Part shown: one piece after another, positions 23,646 through 33,400 of the stretch
Position numbering within the stretch: position 1 is the first letter of the stretch
How the letters are laid out: every line of letters starts with the position of its first letter
Assembly (NCBI GenBank): GCA_035771165.1
Contig: JAWNZC010000237.1
Coordinates: 1,537,001-1,601,000, forward strand
DNA length: 64,000 nucleotides
DNA from: Paragorgia papillata
Taxonomy: Eukaryota > Cnidaria > Anthozoa > Scleralcyonacea > Coralliidae
Reading direction: 5' to 3'
Program-made: the position numbers and the translations under genes
The notes under the pieces: generated by a model
What the model was told of the DNA's origin: nothing
Databases searched by the model: none
Seen by the model: only the letters and a program-made list of their open reading frames with translations

Positions 23646-26232
23646 ATTTACTTATCCACGGTAAACCTTTCAACTTATAAGTTGTTTTTCGGAGGACTAC
23701 AGTGTATATATGCTATTTATAATTATTTTACAAACTAAAAAGAAAAAAAGTTTACAAGATATAACAAAAAGTACTATTTTACAAAAATAAAAATGTTATT
23801 GTTATTTACTCATTATTATTATTAACATTATAAAGACATTATTACACCAAGCTCGCAAACGTACCACATGCACTACATGTATACGTACAACTTATCATAT
23901 CACTTTAACTACATCTCATATGCAAACGCTACCACTTAGCTCTCCATCTGAGCCTCAGTGACTCAATGGTTGGAGCGTCTAACCAGTCATTAGAAGGTTG
24001 CAGGTTCGAACCCTGTCTGGGGCTCAGAAATCTTTTCTAAGTACTGTAATTGAGCTTGACGAACGTCCACCAAACGACTGTTACATTACACCAAACTCGC
24101 AAACGCACCACATGCACTACATGTATACGTACAACTTATCATGTCATTAAAGTTTGTTAATTAAATTTAGATCTTCGCGAAAGGAAGTGGAAGATCTCAA
24201 GGCGAAAGTTAAGGAGTTGGAAGATTTGATTAAAACAGAGGAAACACGGGAGGGTAAACTGAAAGTGGATCTTGATACCTCGGAGAAGAAAGCCAACGAA
24301 GCATTGGGCAACTATGAAACATGCTTGAAAGAAAAGAAAGACATCGAGAGCGAACTATCCGACCTTAAGCAACAATTGACCGAGATGAAGTATCAGATCG
24401 AAACATTTGAAATGGAAAAGAAAGAAAAACGTCTTCTGCAAGAGAAGCTTGATGCCGCCGAGCAAAAGTACAAGGAGTTGTTAAAACGAAACGAAAGAGA
24501 GAAAGGCGAACAATCTAGTGTAGAAGACCTGAACGAAGCATTAAAGGAAGAGAATCTACAGCTTCATGTTGATCTGGGGAGGGAAAAAGAGGAGAAAAAG
24601 ACCCTGGGGATAAAAGCCCGGGAACTGGAAAGAAATTTGGAGAAAGTCCGGCAGGAGTTGTCTCAAAAGGAGGCGAAGTTCCGGGAGAGTGAACGCCAAG
24701 TGGACACGTACAAGCAGGAATTGGAGGATAGGGAAGCGGAGATACAAGGAATTGAAGTAAAGATGACGACCCTGACCGGGAAAGTCGAGGCGTTGAAAGC
24801 GGAGGCTGGTAAGGAGAAAGGGGAATTGGACTCGTCCGAGAAAGAGAAAGACACTCTAAAAAGCGAGAACCTAAAGTTGAAGGGAGAACTTCGCTCGAGT
24901 CGTGACAAAATGAAGGACTTCGAAAAGAACTTGGAGACTGAGAGACGGAATTCTGAAGAAAAAAGCAAGGAGATAGCCGAGTTGAATAAAGAGCTGGTGA
25001 GATTGCAAGGGGAAGTGACGGACAGCAAGGAGAAGATTCAGAACTTGGAGAAAGCCAATGAGAAGGTACTCCGACAGAAAAAAGCCGTGGAATATGAGTT
25101 GAAGCTTGTTTTAGAGAAACTCACTGCGTTAGAAGAACTGCACAAAAAATGCGAAGACGAAAAGGCTTCGCTGAGGAGTCGGTTGAGCGGCGAGAGAAAG
25201 GGTGACACAGACGAAGGATATAAGACTATGGAGTTCGTCGTTGGTAAAGAAAAGGAACAACTTGACTACGAACTGAAAGACGTCCGCGAGGCGTTAGCCA
25301 AGCTAGAATCAAGCCAGTCTGATATTGAATCAGAAAAGGAAAGTCTGACTTTGGAAGTTAACGAGTCAAAGACCAAGATAGCATCGTTGACGAAAGATCT
25401 CGACGAAAGCAATGAAGAGAAAGAAATGTTGGAAGGCGAAATACAAGAGCATCGTGAGAGATACAAGAGAGATATGACTTCGAAGACCGACGAAATCCGA
25501 ACCTTTCGCGAAGGCATCTCGAGTTTGGAAATGCAGGTGACGTCACTGAAACGAGAGTTGTCCGACAGTCAGAAGCAATATCAGGAACTTTTAGTGAAAT
25601 ATGACGTCAAGTCGAGTGGTGGGGAAAACACGAGCTCGCTAGACGTTCAGGTCAGCGGCAAACAGCGACAGACGACGACCACACAATTGAGTGTTAATAG
25701 AAGCACAACAGAAACCACAAAAACCTCAAGTGTTGACATCACTAGCCCCAGGTTCCCACGGGTGAGCTCTCAGCTTCAAACCAATCGAGACGTTCGGAAT
25801 GAAAGTTCGACGACCATCACCGGTCTGACTAGTCCCAGGGTTCAATCTCCTCGGGCGACCCAGAGCAACCGAGACGAAGGATCGGCGTCATTCGGCATGA
25901 AGACGAACTTCGGTTTCAATTCGCCGAGGCGGGAACGCAAGAGGACGTCGAGCAACGAAGTGACGACGTTGGAAATCGAACACAAGTCGAAGTCTCCCGA
26001 CACAGTTCATTCAGAGACGATGATAGTTTCACCTAAGAGTCCGAATAAGCAAATCTCGATGACTAGTCTAAACATGGCAGCTTCGCCGGCAACGAACCCC
26101 CTGGAATTGACCGTTGCTAAAGAGAATGCGAAAGGAGATTTTGAAATATCGAGTCTGGAGGCACAGCGACGACGAAGACAGGAGAGGAAAGAGCGATTAA
26201 TTGAAATAACCAAACGACAACCATTAGAATAG
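7987..26232 (+). CDS. giant coiled-coil protein, five exons, about 4,521 residues
   Basis: Five exons join without a frame break: 7987-9045, 11533-12045, 12852-19394, 20130-23518 and 24171-26232, with intron phases 0, 0, 0 and 2. The product is almost entirely Glu/Lys/Leu/Gln-rich heptad repeats predicted to form a very long parallel coiled coil. It has a short Ser-rich break near residues 171-195 and an uncoiled C-terminal tail of about 204 residues. I see no signal peptide, transmembrane segment, motor domain, GRIP domain or other catalytic domain. Proteins of this build usually act as cytoskeletal, centrosomal, ciliary-rootlet or Golgi tethers, but no family could be assigned by eye. The composition resembles golgin, rootletin and myosin-tail proteins, and similarity searches would be prone to compositional hits. 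The start is the first in-frame ATG; an upstream coding exon is not excluded. Confidence 0.85.
9416..9731. mobile_element. inverted-repeat element in intron 1
   Basis: CCACTGATCTCTAAAGAAGA then CTGGATCGAG at 9419-9450 faces its near-perfect reverse complement at 9694-9728. The middle repeats GGTCCCTTA, followed by CTAATG at one site and GTAATG at the other. It directly abuts the dispersed repeat at 9735-10165. Confidence 0.6.
9735..10165 (+). repeat. dispersed repeat family B, copy 1
   Basis: The stretch from GGCTCGGGTTTT to the CCGCACTTTGCC block matches 59425-59960 over more than 400 bp in the same orientation with scattered substitutions; for example, GATCAGATGTGGCTGACAAC is GATCAGATGTGGCTGACGAA in copy 2. 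Copy 2 has an extra block around 59795-59925. No coding frame is shared, so this is a non-autonomous interspersed repeat of unknown class. Confidence 0.8.
10500..10775 (-). repeat. dispersed repeat family A, inverted copy
   Basis: Its reverse complement matches 30531-30720: GCTTCAAAAACGA, GGTAAGTTCA, TCTAAGCCGAGAAAAT, AAAGCTAAAGTTTATGT, in the same order and spacing. It lies in intron 1 of the coiled-coil gene. Confidence 0.7.
10942..11163. mobile_element. 222-bp near-perfect hairpin MITE in intron 1
   Basis: AAAACATAATCCGAAAATCG at the left end pairs with CGATTTTCGGATTATGTTTT at the right, and pairing continues inward with few interruptions. The inner part reads GAGGTAATATTTCGACTCTA against its exact complement, leaving a loop of about 25 nt. 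The arms are about 95 bp. In the pre-mRNA this would fold into a long double strand. Confidence 0.88.
11533..12045 (+). CDS. coiled-coil gene exon 2 (171 codons)
   Basis: Acceptor CATTTCAATTTTAG at 11532, phase 0; the exon starts VSKLEAELANERRQ, which continues the heptads of exon 1. It ends with AAA before the donor GTTAGT at 12046, phase 0. The whole exon is coiled coil, rich in Lys and Glu. Read-through would stop at 12075. Confidence 0.88.
12067..12735 (+). repeat. TTTG/TCTG/TGTG microsatellite filling intron 2
   Basis: More than 80% of the 806-bp intron is TTTG, TCTG and TGTG units with recurring longer words such as TCTGTATCTATATCTGTGTG. All forward frames are open and translate to Cys/Val/Leu/Ser strings; these are artefacts. 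The intron ends with the acceptor TTCTTTTTAAG at 12851. Confidence 0.95.
12852..19394 (+). CDS. coiled-coil gene exon 3 (2,181 codons, 6.5 kb)
   Basis: The exon runs from VNATYQSLKQQKAK after the acceptor at 12851 to SGVRQE before the donor GTAAGA at 19395, phase 0 at both ends. It is one unbroken frame of 6,543 nt made only of heptads. Leu at a/d positions alternates with Glu, Lys and Arg, and there are few Pro or Gly residues. The sense strand is strongly purine-rich, in contrast to the G/T-rich introns. Reading on into intron 3 continues the frame to 19829, but that stretch is the pentamer repeat, not protein. Confidence 0.9.
19400..20095 (+). repeat. GTGTC/GTTGT pentamer satellite filling intron 3
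   Basis: Nearly the whole 735-bp intron is built from GTGTC, GTTGT, CCTGT and TCTTGT units on the + strand. Open frames on both strands (Cys/Val/Ser forward, His/Thr/Asp reverse) are artefacts of the period. The intron ends CATTATTATAG at 20129. Confidence 0.95.
20130..23518 (+). CDS. coiled-coil gene exon 4 (1,129 codons plus 2 nt)
   Basis: The exon starts MTNTQLALKTIQNRL directly after the acceptor at 20129, phase 0, and ends in GAATTAAG before the donor GTTTGT, phase 2. It is uninterrupted coiled coil. The opening ATG is internal to the protein if exon 3 is joined. An alternative product starting here cannot be excluded, because the codon sits exactly at the exon edge. Confidence 0.88.
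23525..23643 (+). repeat. TTGA/TTGT microsatellite in intron 4
   Basis: It begins six bases inside the intron with ATTAATTGATTGATTG, passes through TTTG units and ends in a pure (ATTG)n run. Confidence 0.93.
23853..24150 (+). repeat. tRNA-Thr-headed SINE (tRNA-like part 23950-24025)
   Basis: The 76 nt at 23950-24025 fold as a full cloverleaf. Acceptor arms GAGCCTC and GGGGCTC pair over 7 bp. The anticodon stem is TCTAA/TTAGA around CCAGTCA, with anticodon AGT (Thr). The T-arm is GCAGG-TTCGAAC-CCTGT, and A and B boxes are present. The flanks show it is a SINE: the tail GACGAACGTCCACCAAACG and the block ACCACATGCACTACATGTAT recur at 31540-31658, 46980-47076, 47690-47760 and 51765-51920. The ACCACATGCAC block is present both before (23874) and after (24105) the tRNA part. 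Confidence 0.75.
24171..26232 (+). CDS. coiled-coil gene exon 5 with S/T-P-rich tail
   Basis: Acceptor AATTAAATTTAG at 24170; AG from exon 4 plus A rebuilds Arg, giving the join ELRSSRKEVEDL. The first ~480 codons are coiled coil. The last ~204 residues are Ser/Thr-rich, with eight SP dipeptides (several as SPR, plus VSPKSPN), a basic SPRRERKR patch and a final charged helix around EAQRRRRQERKER. The tail looks like a regulated docking or microtubule/filament-binding region with proline-directed phosphosites; that role is inference. The stop is TAG at 26230-26232. Confidence 0.88.
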
Positions 26233-26248
26233 CTAGAGCTCAAAGAGA

Positions 26249-26254
26249 AATAAA
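26249..26254 (+). terminator. AATAAA polyadenylation signal of the coiled-coil gene
   Basis: AATAAA lies 17 nt after the stop codon. The 3' UTR must therefore be very short if this signal is used. Confidence 0.7.
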
Positions 26255-26294
26255 ACTTACAAAACCCTCATTATATTTTTGGTCATCACTAAGG

Positions 26295-26549
26295 GATGAC
26301 TCAAAAGGACCCTTCCTGTCTTTTCGCGGCTTTTTTAAAATATGTCGTCAGATTTGTTTTTCCAAAATATGTCGTCAAATATGTTTTTCCAAAACGCTAG
26401 GGTTAGGGCTTTTGTTGTGGTTAGGTTATCCAGAAGATTGCTAAAATCTTGAGACTCACTGAATATTGACGACAAATTTGGGAACACAAATTTGACGACA
26501 TATTTTGGAAAAGCTGCAGTAAGACTGCGAGGATCTTTTTGACTCGTCC
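26295..26549. mobile_element. inverted-repeat MITE just 3' of the coiled-coil gene
   Basis: GATGACTCAAAAGGACCC on the left pairs with the complement of GATCTTTTTGACTCGTCC on the right. Inside, AAAATATGTCGTCA is present twice on the left and once inverted on the right (TGACGACATATTTT). Confidence 0.7.
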
Positions 26550-26625
26550 ATTTCAGTGACTTCCTTATATTTTTGGGCACATTGTTTAACTAGCGGACAC
26601 ATACATTTTGGTAATTTAGTAAGAT

Positions 26626-27080
26626 TTAAAGTGCATATAAACCCACATTTTTTTATCATCTGAATACGTTCTACATAGAGCAAACAGTTTTTCAGTGAAA
26701 TATTTTTTGATCGGTGCTATTCTTCAATGTTTTTTGGCGATTCGCATTTCTAGTATGGTAATGAGATGACGTCTCTGTAGGCATATTTGGCTTTCTTTCT
26801 CTTTTTGGCAAGAAAACCAAAAATACCTGAGAATTTTTGTGGAAAAACTCATACAATATGGAAGGTGTTGTTCAAACACACCATTAATGGAAGAATTGAG
26901 TCATGTCACTCCTGCAAATAAATATTGTATAGATAATGAGGACTACTTTGACGTCATCTCATCACCATTTTGAAAACAAAAATGTTGCTTCAATCTAAAA
27001 AATATTTCGTTGTTCAACTATTTGCCAAAGGTAGAACGTATTTAGATGATAAAATTTTTGGGGGGTTATATGCACTTTAA
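26626..27080. mobile_element. TTAA-flanked palindromic MITE, 455 bp
   Basis: The ends are TTAAAGTGCATATAA and TTATATGCACTTTAA, with arms continuing through TTATCATCTGAATACGTTCT on the left against AGAACGTATTTAGATGATAA on the right. TTAA at both edges is the target signature of piggyBac-type elements. Confidence 0.75.
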
Positions 27081-27447
27081 GCCTTGCACTGTAACTTGCA
27101 CATATACTATTAACTTGTATTTCATAGTCATATTTTGTATGAAATTATAGTGTTTTAACTACAATTTTAATTTTAAAAAGTAACACATAGAATTAGAAGG
27201 GCTAATTAACAACAATTGAACTGCACTGTAAAGTTCTAATTCATTATCGTTTAATTCGTAATCTAAATCATTTCTTTGCACTTTTATTAATCACGCATGC
27301 GCAATGATGCACTAATTTCACTTTGTAATCTTAACCATACATTCGCAGATTGATGAACAATCGCTTAATTTATTAAGTTAACATTAATTATGATAATTAG
27401 ATTTGTTTGAATTATATATACTAAATAAAAAGCGTTTCAAATTTATT
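27081..27447. other. AT-rich spacer
   Basis: No gene or repeat was recognised. Confidence 0.5.
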
Positions 27448-28115
27448 GTAATGGCGCTGTCACAGTGAAATGTGTTACCCGTGAAATCTGTTATAGACTC
27501 CAGTCTTTCAATCATTATTCCATTATTTCCTTTTGCTGATATACATGCAATGGAAAAAAAAGAACTATCATGATCTATTAAAATTAATTTTTGTGGGTTT
27601 ATAACATGTTTTATTTAAAAAGTTCTGAGCTTTTGGTCAATGACCTCGGACAGTCTTCAGAGATAGTTACGTTACAATCAAACCGGATGTTCTTTTCGCA
27701 ATATTGATAGGAACATTGCACTTGGTAAAAATTCGCTTCTATTGAAAGTCAGAACAACTAACTTTAAGTAAACTTCGTGTTATGTGAAGTTCGATATTTA
27801 AAATGCGAATTTTTAGCAACTTGCCAAGGAGTCGTCGTGTATCTTTAGCTAGTCAACATTGACTTTTTAAAAGAACACATTTATCGTGATCTTAACAACT
27901 CGTTGTATTTTAAGCCCACCCGAAATTTATTTAAATTTCTGGCAAAAGCGCGCGTTGCTACAGAGAAAATTACCCATTAATTCCGGTATTGAGACATTTC
28001 TAGTCTCCTCCACAGACGTTCTTTGTACGGTTAAACTACCAAGGTAGCCGGTAGGAACTTTGTTCCGTGGGTAACAGATTTCACGGGGTAACACATTTCA
28101 CTGTGACAGCGCTAC
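27448..28115. mobile_element. 668-bp inverted-repeat element with ~47-bp ends
   Basis: The left end contains GGCGCTGTCACAGTGAAATG then TGTTACCCGTGAAATCTGTT; the right end is its reverse complement with one or two changes. The roughly 570-bp interior has no credible frame and no internal symmetry, so this is not a simple hairpin MITE but a deletion derivative of a larger element. Confidence 0.75.
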
Positions 28116-28124
28116 TTGCTTCCA

Positions 28125-28350
28125 GCTTGACTCTACCAAACACTACAGGTTTTCTCTGAGTGCTCCGGGTTCGTCTTGTAGTAACCCTGGACCAATGAAG
28201 GATGGATCTTACTAGACCCTCCAAGGGGGGACAGTATAAATAAAGTTAGTTTAGTTTACTCTGGTATCCTCCTGTAGTAACGCTGGACCAATGAGGGTTG
28301 ATCCTTACTGGACCTCTATAGGGAGAACAATTTAGTGCCAGTTTATGGGT
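28125..28350 (+). repeat. SINE 3'-region fragment, two tandem copies
   Basis: CTCCGGGTTCGTCTTGTAGT at 28160 and TATCCTCCTGTAGTAACG at 28266 each begin a diverged unit. Each unit continues CTGGACCAATGA-GG-TG-ATC-TTACT and ends in a purine-rich AGGG block. The first copy ends in ATAAATAAAGTTAGTTTAG. The style matches invertebrate SINE tails. Confidence 0.5.
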
Positions 28351-28609
28351 TAACCGTTGAAAATACAGCTGGGCAAACTCCCTATATCGATTTAGAACAT
28401 ATAAATACGTATACGTCTAAGAAAGTTATTTGCCAGCCGTAAACATGAAATGCCTCCACCATCTTTAATATGTACATTTTCCCAGATTCTGCCCAGTCTA
28501 TAGACCCTTATGAAGTCAAAAATGGTCGTCGAATTAAAATTATTTTATATACATAAAAATTAGCCCTGGTGAACTCGTTCTCATGTGGGAAATTCAAAAT
28601 AATTGTTTC

Positions 28610-29194
28610 TTAAGGTGGCTCCCTACGGTAATTTCAATAGGGGACTGGTGACTAGAAATAGTATCGCTACGCATGCGTAAATAGCGATCTTGTCGATTCG
28701 AAATTCTATGACCGCGTCGACATAGATGTTAGACTTGTAGACGTTTTCTTCGGTGAATTTTGCTAAAATTTTGTAAATAAGTAGTTTATAAAAAGTTCTA
28801 AAGTATATATAATTTTTAAAAATTTTCATAAGACAGAACTTTTTTAAATCGATCATTTTTATAGCGAAAAATCTGTCCATACAACCCTCTCTGATTTTGT
28901 ATATGGATATTCTCCACAACAGTATCTATCATATCAGCAATTTTAAAAAAATTTCACCGAAGCAAACTGAAGACATGCCGCTTCAATTATGCAATATTTG
29001 AAAATATACCAAAGTTCCAACGTCATTATTACCATGGTAACAGCAAATAATTGAACTTTTTTAAAGATATTTTATATCTGCGATAGTTCTGCTATAGCAA
29101 GGTCTACTTAGTATTTATCTAACAAATTTCTAAACTTGTGAATAACATTAGATAATGAGCGCGTATTTATTGAAACTATAGGGAGCCACCTTAA
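28610..29194. mobile_element. TTAA-flanked element, 585 bp
   Basis: The ends are TTAAGGTGGCTCCCTA and TAGGGAGCCACCTTAA, perfectly complementary over 16 bp. The interior is AT-rich and non-coding; the frame at 28623-28919 (-) has no recognisable features. Confidence 0.75.
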
Positions 29195-29414
29195 AACGAG
29201 GTCATAAAAGCTAATTTGTACGCACATAAAAGATTTTAAATTTGGCGGCCATTTTTGAATAAGGTCTATAGTCTTTGATAATAAATTGTGTGGAAACGCG
29301 GTTAAAGTCTGTTCTAAGTTTTTGTTCACGTTTGTGCACCTTCACGCTTGCTGAAGACATTGTATTTTTGGTACAATGAAGCAATCAGCCAATAGTAGCG
29401 TTGCTGTTTAAATA

Positions 29415-29732
29415 TTAAAGGTGATGTACAGTCCGTTCTGCGCATGTACGAAACTAATGTTTACATCTAAATTTACCAAAAAAATACTAATACTTTATTC
29501 AAGATTGTAAGCTTTTCTTGGTTCCCATTCATTACTTGTACCAAAAACAAAACATTTTCAGGAGAAATAGAAGAAATCCGAAGAGATATCCTCGCCGAAT
29601 CGCTTGGTTTTCTGCCATGTTGTTCCTAACGGCTTACATTGAGTTGAGTACTTCATGTAATTATCTACGAATGTCTGTTTTGGGGGGACCACATTACGGT
29701 CATGCGCAGAACGGACTGTACGTCAACTTTAA
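29415..29732. mobile_element. TTAA-flanked MITE, 318 bp
   Basis: The left end TTAAAGGTGATGTACAGTCC then GTTCTGCGCATG pairs with the right end, which reads TTAAAGTTGACGTACAGTCC and GTTCTGCGCATG on the other strand. It ends about 60 bp from the polyadenylation signal of the fibrinogen-like gene. Confidence 0.78.
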
Positions 29733-29791
29733 TAAACGTTAAAAAAGAAAATTGTTTCAGCCGCTTTGATACCCACTGCGTTTCCAGACAA

Positions 29792-29797
29792 TTTATT
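29792..29797 (-). terminator. AATAAA polyadenylation signal of the fibrinogen-like gene
   Basis: TTTATT on the + strand is AATAAA on the minus strand, starting 16 nt after the TAA stop at 29813-29815. Confidence 0.65.
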
Positions 29798-29812
29798 TCT
29801 AGGAACTATGAT

Positions 29813-30454
29813 TTAGCGAACCCACAAGTTCAAAGCATAAGATTGTTCCACAAAAGCAGATGCATCATCCCCGAAATCATTTTCTTCTTCCAATCCTTTA
29901 AAGCGAGCATCATCATCATCTGTCACTCCAATCCCGTGATCAGCTCGTTCACAATAGTTTCCCCCACCTCCAATCATCAATACAGAACCATCCTCACCAT
30001 AATCACACCAAAAACCAATGTTGTTCTTTGGCTGAAGATAATCGTTGCACTGTGACTGACTGAAACCTGTGGTAGTAGTATAGTTTCCTCCGTATACCAC
30101 CGAACAACGCCCACGGCAAGTAGTTATCGCCCAAGTAGTCGTACCACGAAATGTTCCGTAGCTGGCCATCTTGGATCTGAAGGTCTTTCCTTTCAAACAA
30201 TTTCCTGTTGTGGTCAGTAGAGCTGTATGTGTTGAATCATCACTTCTGGTAATTTTGAATTCAGTACCACTCATCAGCCAAAATGCCTCGGATATCATGT
30301 CAGCATTATCTCCAGGATCGAGTGGCTTGCCATAGGGTTTTACTTTGTCGTACCACCAAGTTCCCTGATCTTCCATCCAGTGTTTTGAATCGTTATTGGA
30401 AAACCTTGCGACCAAAGTCCAACCCCCCGCTTGTTCCCTTGCATCACAGAAAAC
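29813..30454 (-). CDS. fibrinogen-like gene exon 5: fibrinogen-related domain
   Basis: 213 residues plus stop. The start VFCDAREQAGGWTLVARF is the classic opening of a fibrinogen-related domain, and WWYDK, GFWCDYGEDGSVLMIGGGGN, a DDDDAR acidic cluster and the terminal SYALNLWVR follow. The Gly-rich loop with acidic residues resembles the Ca2+-binding/ligand region of fibrinogen- and intelectin-like lectins. The acceptor TTCTACATTAAAG precedes the exon at 30455. No cysteine-rich extension follows. Confidence 0.85.
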   Translation of the reverse strand, partial: VFCDAREQAGGWTLVARFSNNDSKHWMEDQGTWWYDKVKPYGKPLDPGDNADMISEAFWLMSGTEFKITRSDDSTHTALLTTTGNCLKGKTFRSKMASYGTFRGTTTWAITTCRGRCSVVYGGNYTTTTGFSQSQCNDYLQPKNNIGFWCDYGEDGSVLMIGGGGNYCERADHGIGVTDDDDARFKGLEEENDFGDDASAFVEQSYALNLWVR

Positions 30455-33400
30455 CTTTAATGTAGAAGTAATATTTAAAACATGAGCAGCAGTGTTTTTA
30501 GATCTGATAAAACACGTACTGCGTGAATAGCTTCAAAAACGACCCATTTGGTAAGTTCAATGGCGAAGTAATTTTAAGAAACAACACGCGTTGTCTAAGC
30601 CGAGAAAATTAAAGCTAAAGTTTATGTGAATCAAGATAATCGGATATAAAACCACAAACCTAATACTGATTTATTTTGTGTTTTTCTCCTAAATTATTAA
30701 TGCGCTTTTGAATTCACTTAGAATGGGCTTGTCTCACCCCCACGTGACCCTGACCTCTGTCTTATTGTGATTGGTCAATTAGCGTTTGAGGGCAAAACAT
30801 TTTGCCCCAATCTCGTTCCCAGAGCCCACGTTCCCCACCCGGGAAACGAGAGACTCTGGGATAATCCGTTCACGCCATCACAGGATTCTTGTGATCCGGA
30901 AGAAGAGTTATATAGAGTTCACTGTGTTCATCAGCCAATGAAATATCGATTTGAAACGGATTATCCCAGAGTCTCTCGTTTCCCGGGTGGGCAACGTGGG
31001 CTCTGGGAACGAGATTGATTTTGCCCTCAAACGCTATCTCAGTAAGGAAGAGGTCAGGGTCACGTGAGGGGTGAGACAAGCCCATTCAGGATTATCCAGA
31101 TTCTTGAATTATCAAAGTGTCTAGAATTCAGGATTATCCTGAAGCCTAGGGGATTTCTCTGTAGCATATAACAAAAAAAAAGACAAGTCCATTCAGAATT
31201 ATCCTGATTCTTGAATTATCAAAGTATCTAGAATTCAGGATTATCCTGAAGCCTAGGGGACTCCTCTGTAGCATATAACAAAAAAAAAGTAGGGGTGTTG
31301 TGGCTGGGATCTGAGACGTGGAACTTCCTTCCCGGAGGGTTGTGGTTAGGTTTAGGGCAACCGGGGGGTTGTTGTTAGTTTGGGGGTTGCCGGGGGGTTG
31401 TGATTAGGTTTAGGGTCAGGTTTATAGGTGGGGATTTGGATTTAATTTCTTTAATATTCAGGATTATCCTGAATTCTAGACCATTTCACAATTCAGGATA
31501 ATCCTGAATTCTAGATGAGAGGATATGCTAAAATGCCAATTATGAACAGACGTTTGGTAGACGTTCGTCAAGGTCAATTACTCAGAAAACTATTTTGAGC
31601 CTCAGACAGGGCAGGGATCGAGTTTGTAACCTATGATCGGCTATACTGAGCCTCGGATGGCTAGAGCAGTGGTGCAACTAGGCATCTGGGGGCCCGTGGG
31701 ATTGATTACTTTGGGGGCCCTTTCCGATTTAGTGACCGGATTTCTAGGGGGTTTGGGGGTATGCTCCCCCGGAAAATTTTTGAATCTAGGGTCTCTGAAA
31801 TGGCATTTCCTGCACTTTTAGGGCACTTTTGAGCAAAATCTAATCACTCACACTCAGATTCAAAATCTGTTAAAGTGGGCAGATTATTTGAATAGATTCA
31901 TAACTGCATTCATTCCATTCCGCATAGCCTGCGCGCAGACATTTTACCCAATCTCCACGGATTGGGTAAAAAGTCAGTGCACACTGCACATGCTAATACG
32001 GGCACTTCTTGCCAAATATTTTTGGGGGTAAATACCCTCTACCCCCAAAAGGGAAAAACCACGTTATGTTGATGTTTTATGTCCGCAGTCTGAAATAACA
32101 CAACATAACGACATAGTTGGAAGACATGATAATAATATAATGTCATGACATGATAATAATAATGACGTCACAAAATGCTCGGGGCCCCTAATTAATTCCT
32201 TTTGCTCGGGGCCCATGGAGTTTACCCACCCTTCCCACCCAGTAGTTGCGCCACTGGGCTAGAGCGTCTAACGTCTACTAAACGTCTGTTACTTTACACC
32301 AAGCCCGCACGTGGAATACTTTCGTGATTTAAGCATGCTAACTGACCAATCACAGGGTGCGTAAGATGCAATCTATTTTATAATAAATTATAATGTTGGA
32401 TCGTTTTCACTCGTGATCGGTGGCCCCCTTGGGGTGGTGAATATTTAAAGTTACTTCATTCCACATAGCTAAATTTATGTTTTGCTATCATAATCAAATA
32501 TTACCACCGATGTTCCTTAATTTGTTTATATGTAGCAGCCAAGTCCATAATTACAACATCAGATCAGCACAAAATTATCGACCTCATGCTTGTCGTACCA
32601 ATCTTAAAAAATTCACGATACTTTACCAAGGCCGGAAAATTTGGAATTCTTTACCACAACGTTTAAAAGATTTACTCAGTCTTTCAAGTTTTAAAAGAGC
32701 TATGATAGAATTTCTTTTAAGTTAATTTTTTACGCCGCACATATGCATTGTTATAAGTAAAATATTAAATTTACGAGGTGACCTCAGAACATAAGCCTGG
32801 TGGTTTCACGAGGTCTCCTCGCCACTCTTCTTTTCATGTAAATAATTCAATTTTTTGTGGCAAATAAAGATGAATGAATGAATGAATGAATGAATGAAAC
32901 AATACAAAATATTTGAAGAAGAATAGATTAAATCCCCATATGATTATAAAGATGGTTCGCCAATATGGCCGCCATTTCATTGTTTCGGTGCACCAATATG
33001 GCCGCCGTGACGTCAGATGAAAACGATCTATATATTCTCTACATACCTTCACTGCAGAGCCACCCAATGATGTCAAAATTGTTGAAGGTTGCTCCTCTTT
33101 CATGTTTTGGCAAGTTGGGTATTCTGAAATAACACATGCCGTGGTTTACTTGAAGACAATATTATTGTGAAACATATAATGATATTTAAGCATTTATGAA
33201 ATTCTTATTACAGTCGAACCTCTATTAACGGACACCTCTATTAAGCGGACACATCTTGAAGAGCTTTCCAATGCTCTTCTGAACGTTAACGACATTTTAA
33301 GGGCTTGCGGCTACGTGATCATGAGCCTCACAAGCAAACACTTATTGATTCTTTCCTTAGTCTTAGATAATATTTTCACTTATCTTATGCATGTATTGCA

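Noticed and set aside
23950..24025. Functional tRNA-Thr gene
   Set aside because: Not excluded, but the flanks match other SINE copies in the window, so I list it as a SINE head.
29702..30055. Plus-strand frame opposite the fibrinogen-like exon
   Set aside because: Shadow of the real minus-strand exon, which has clear family motifs and splice sites.
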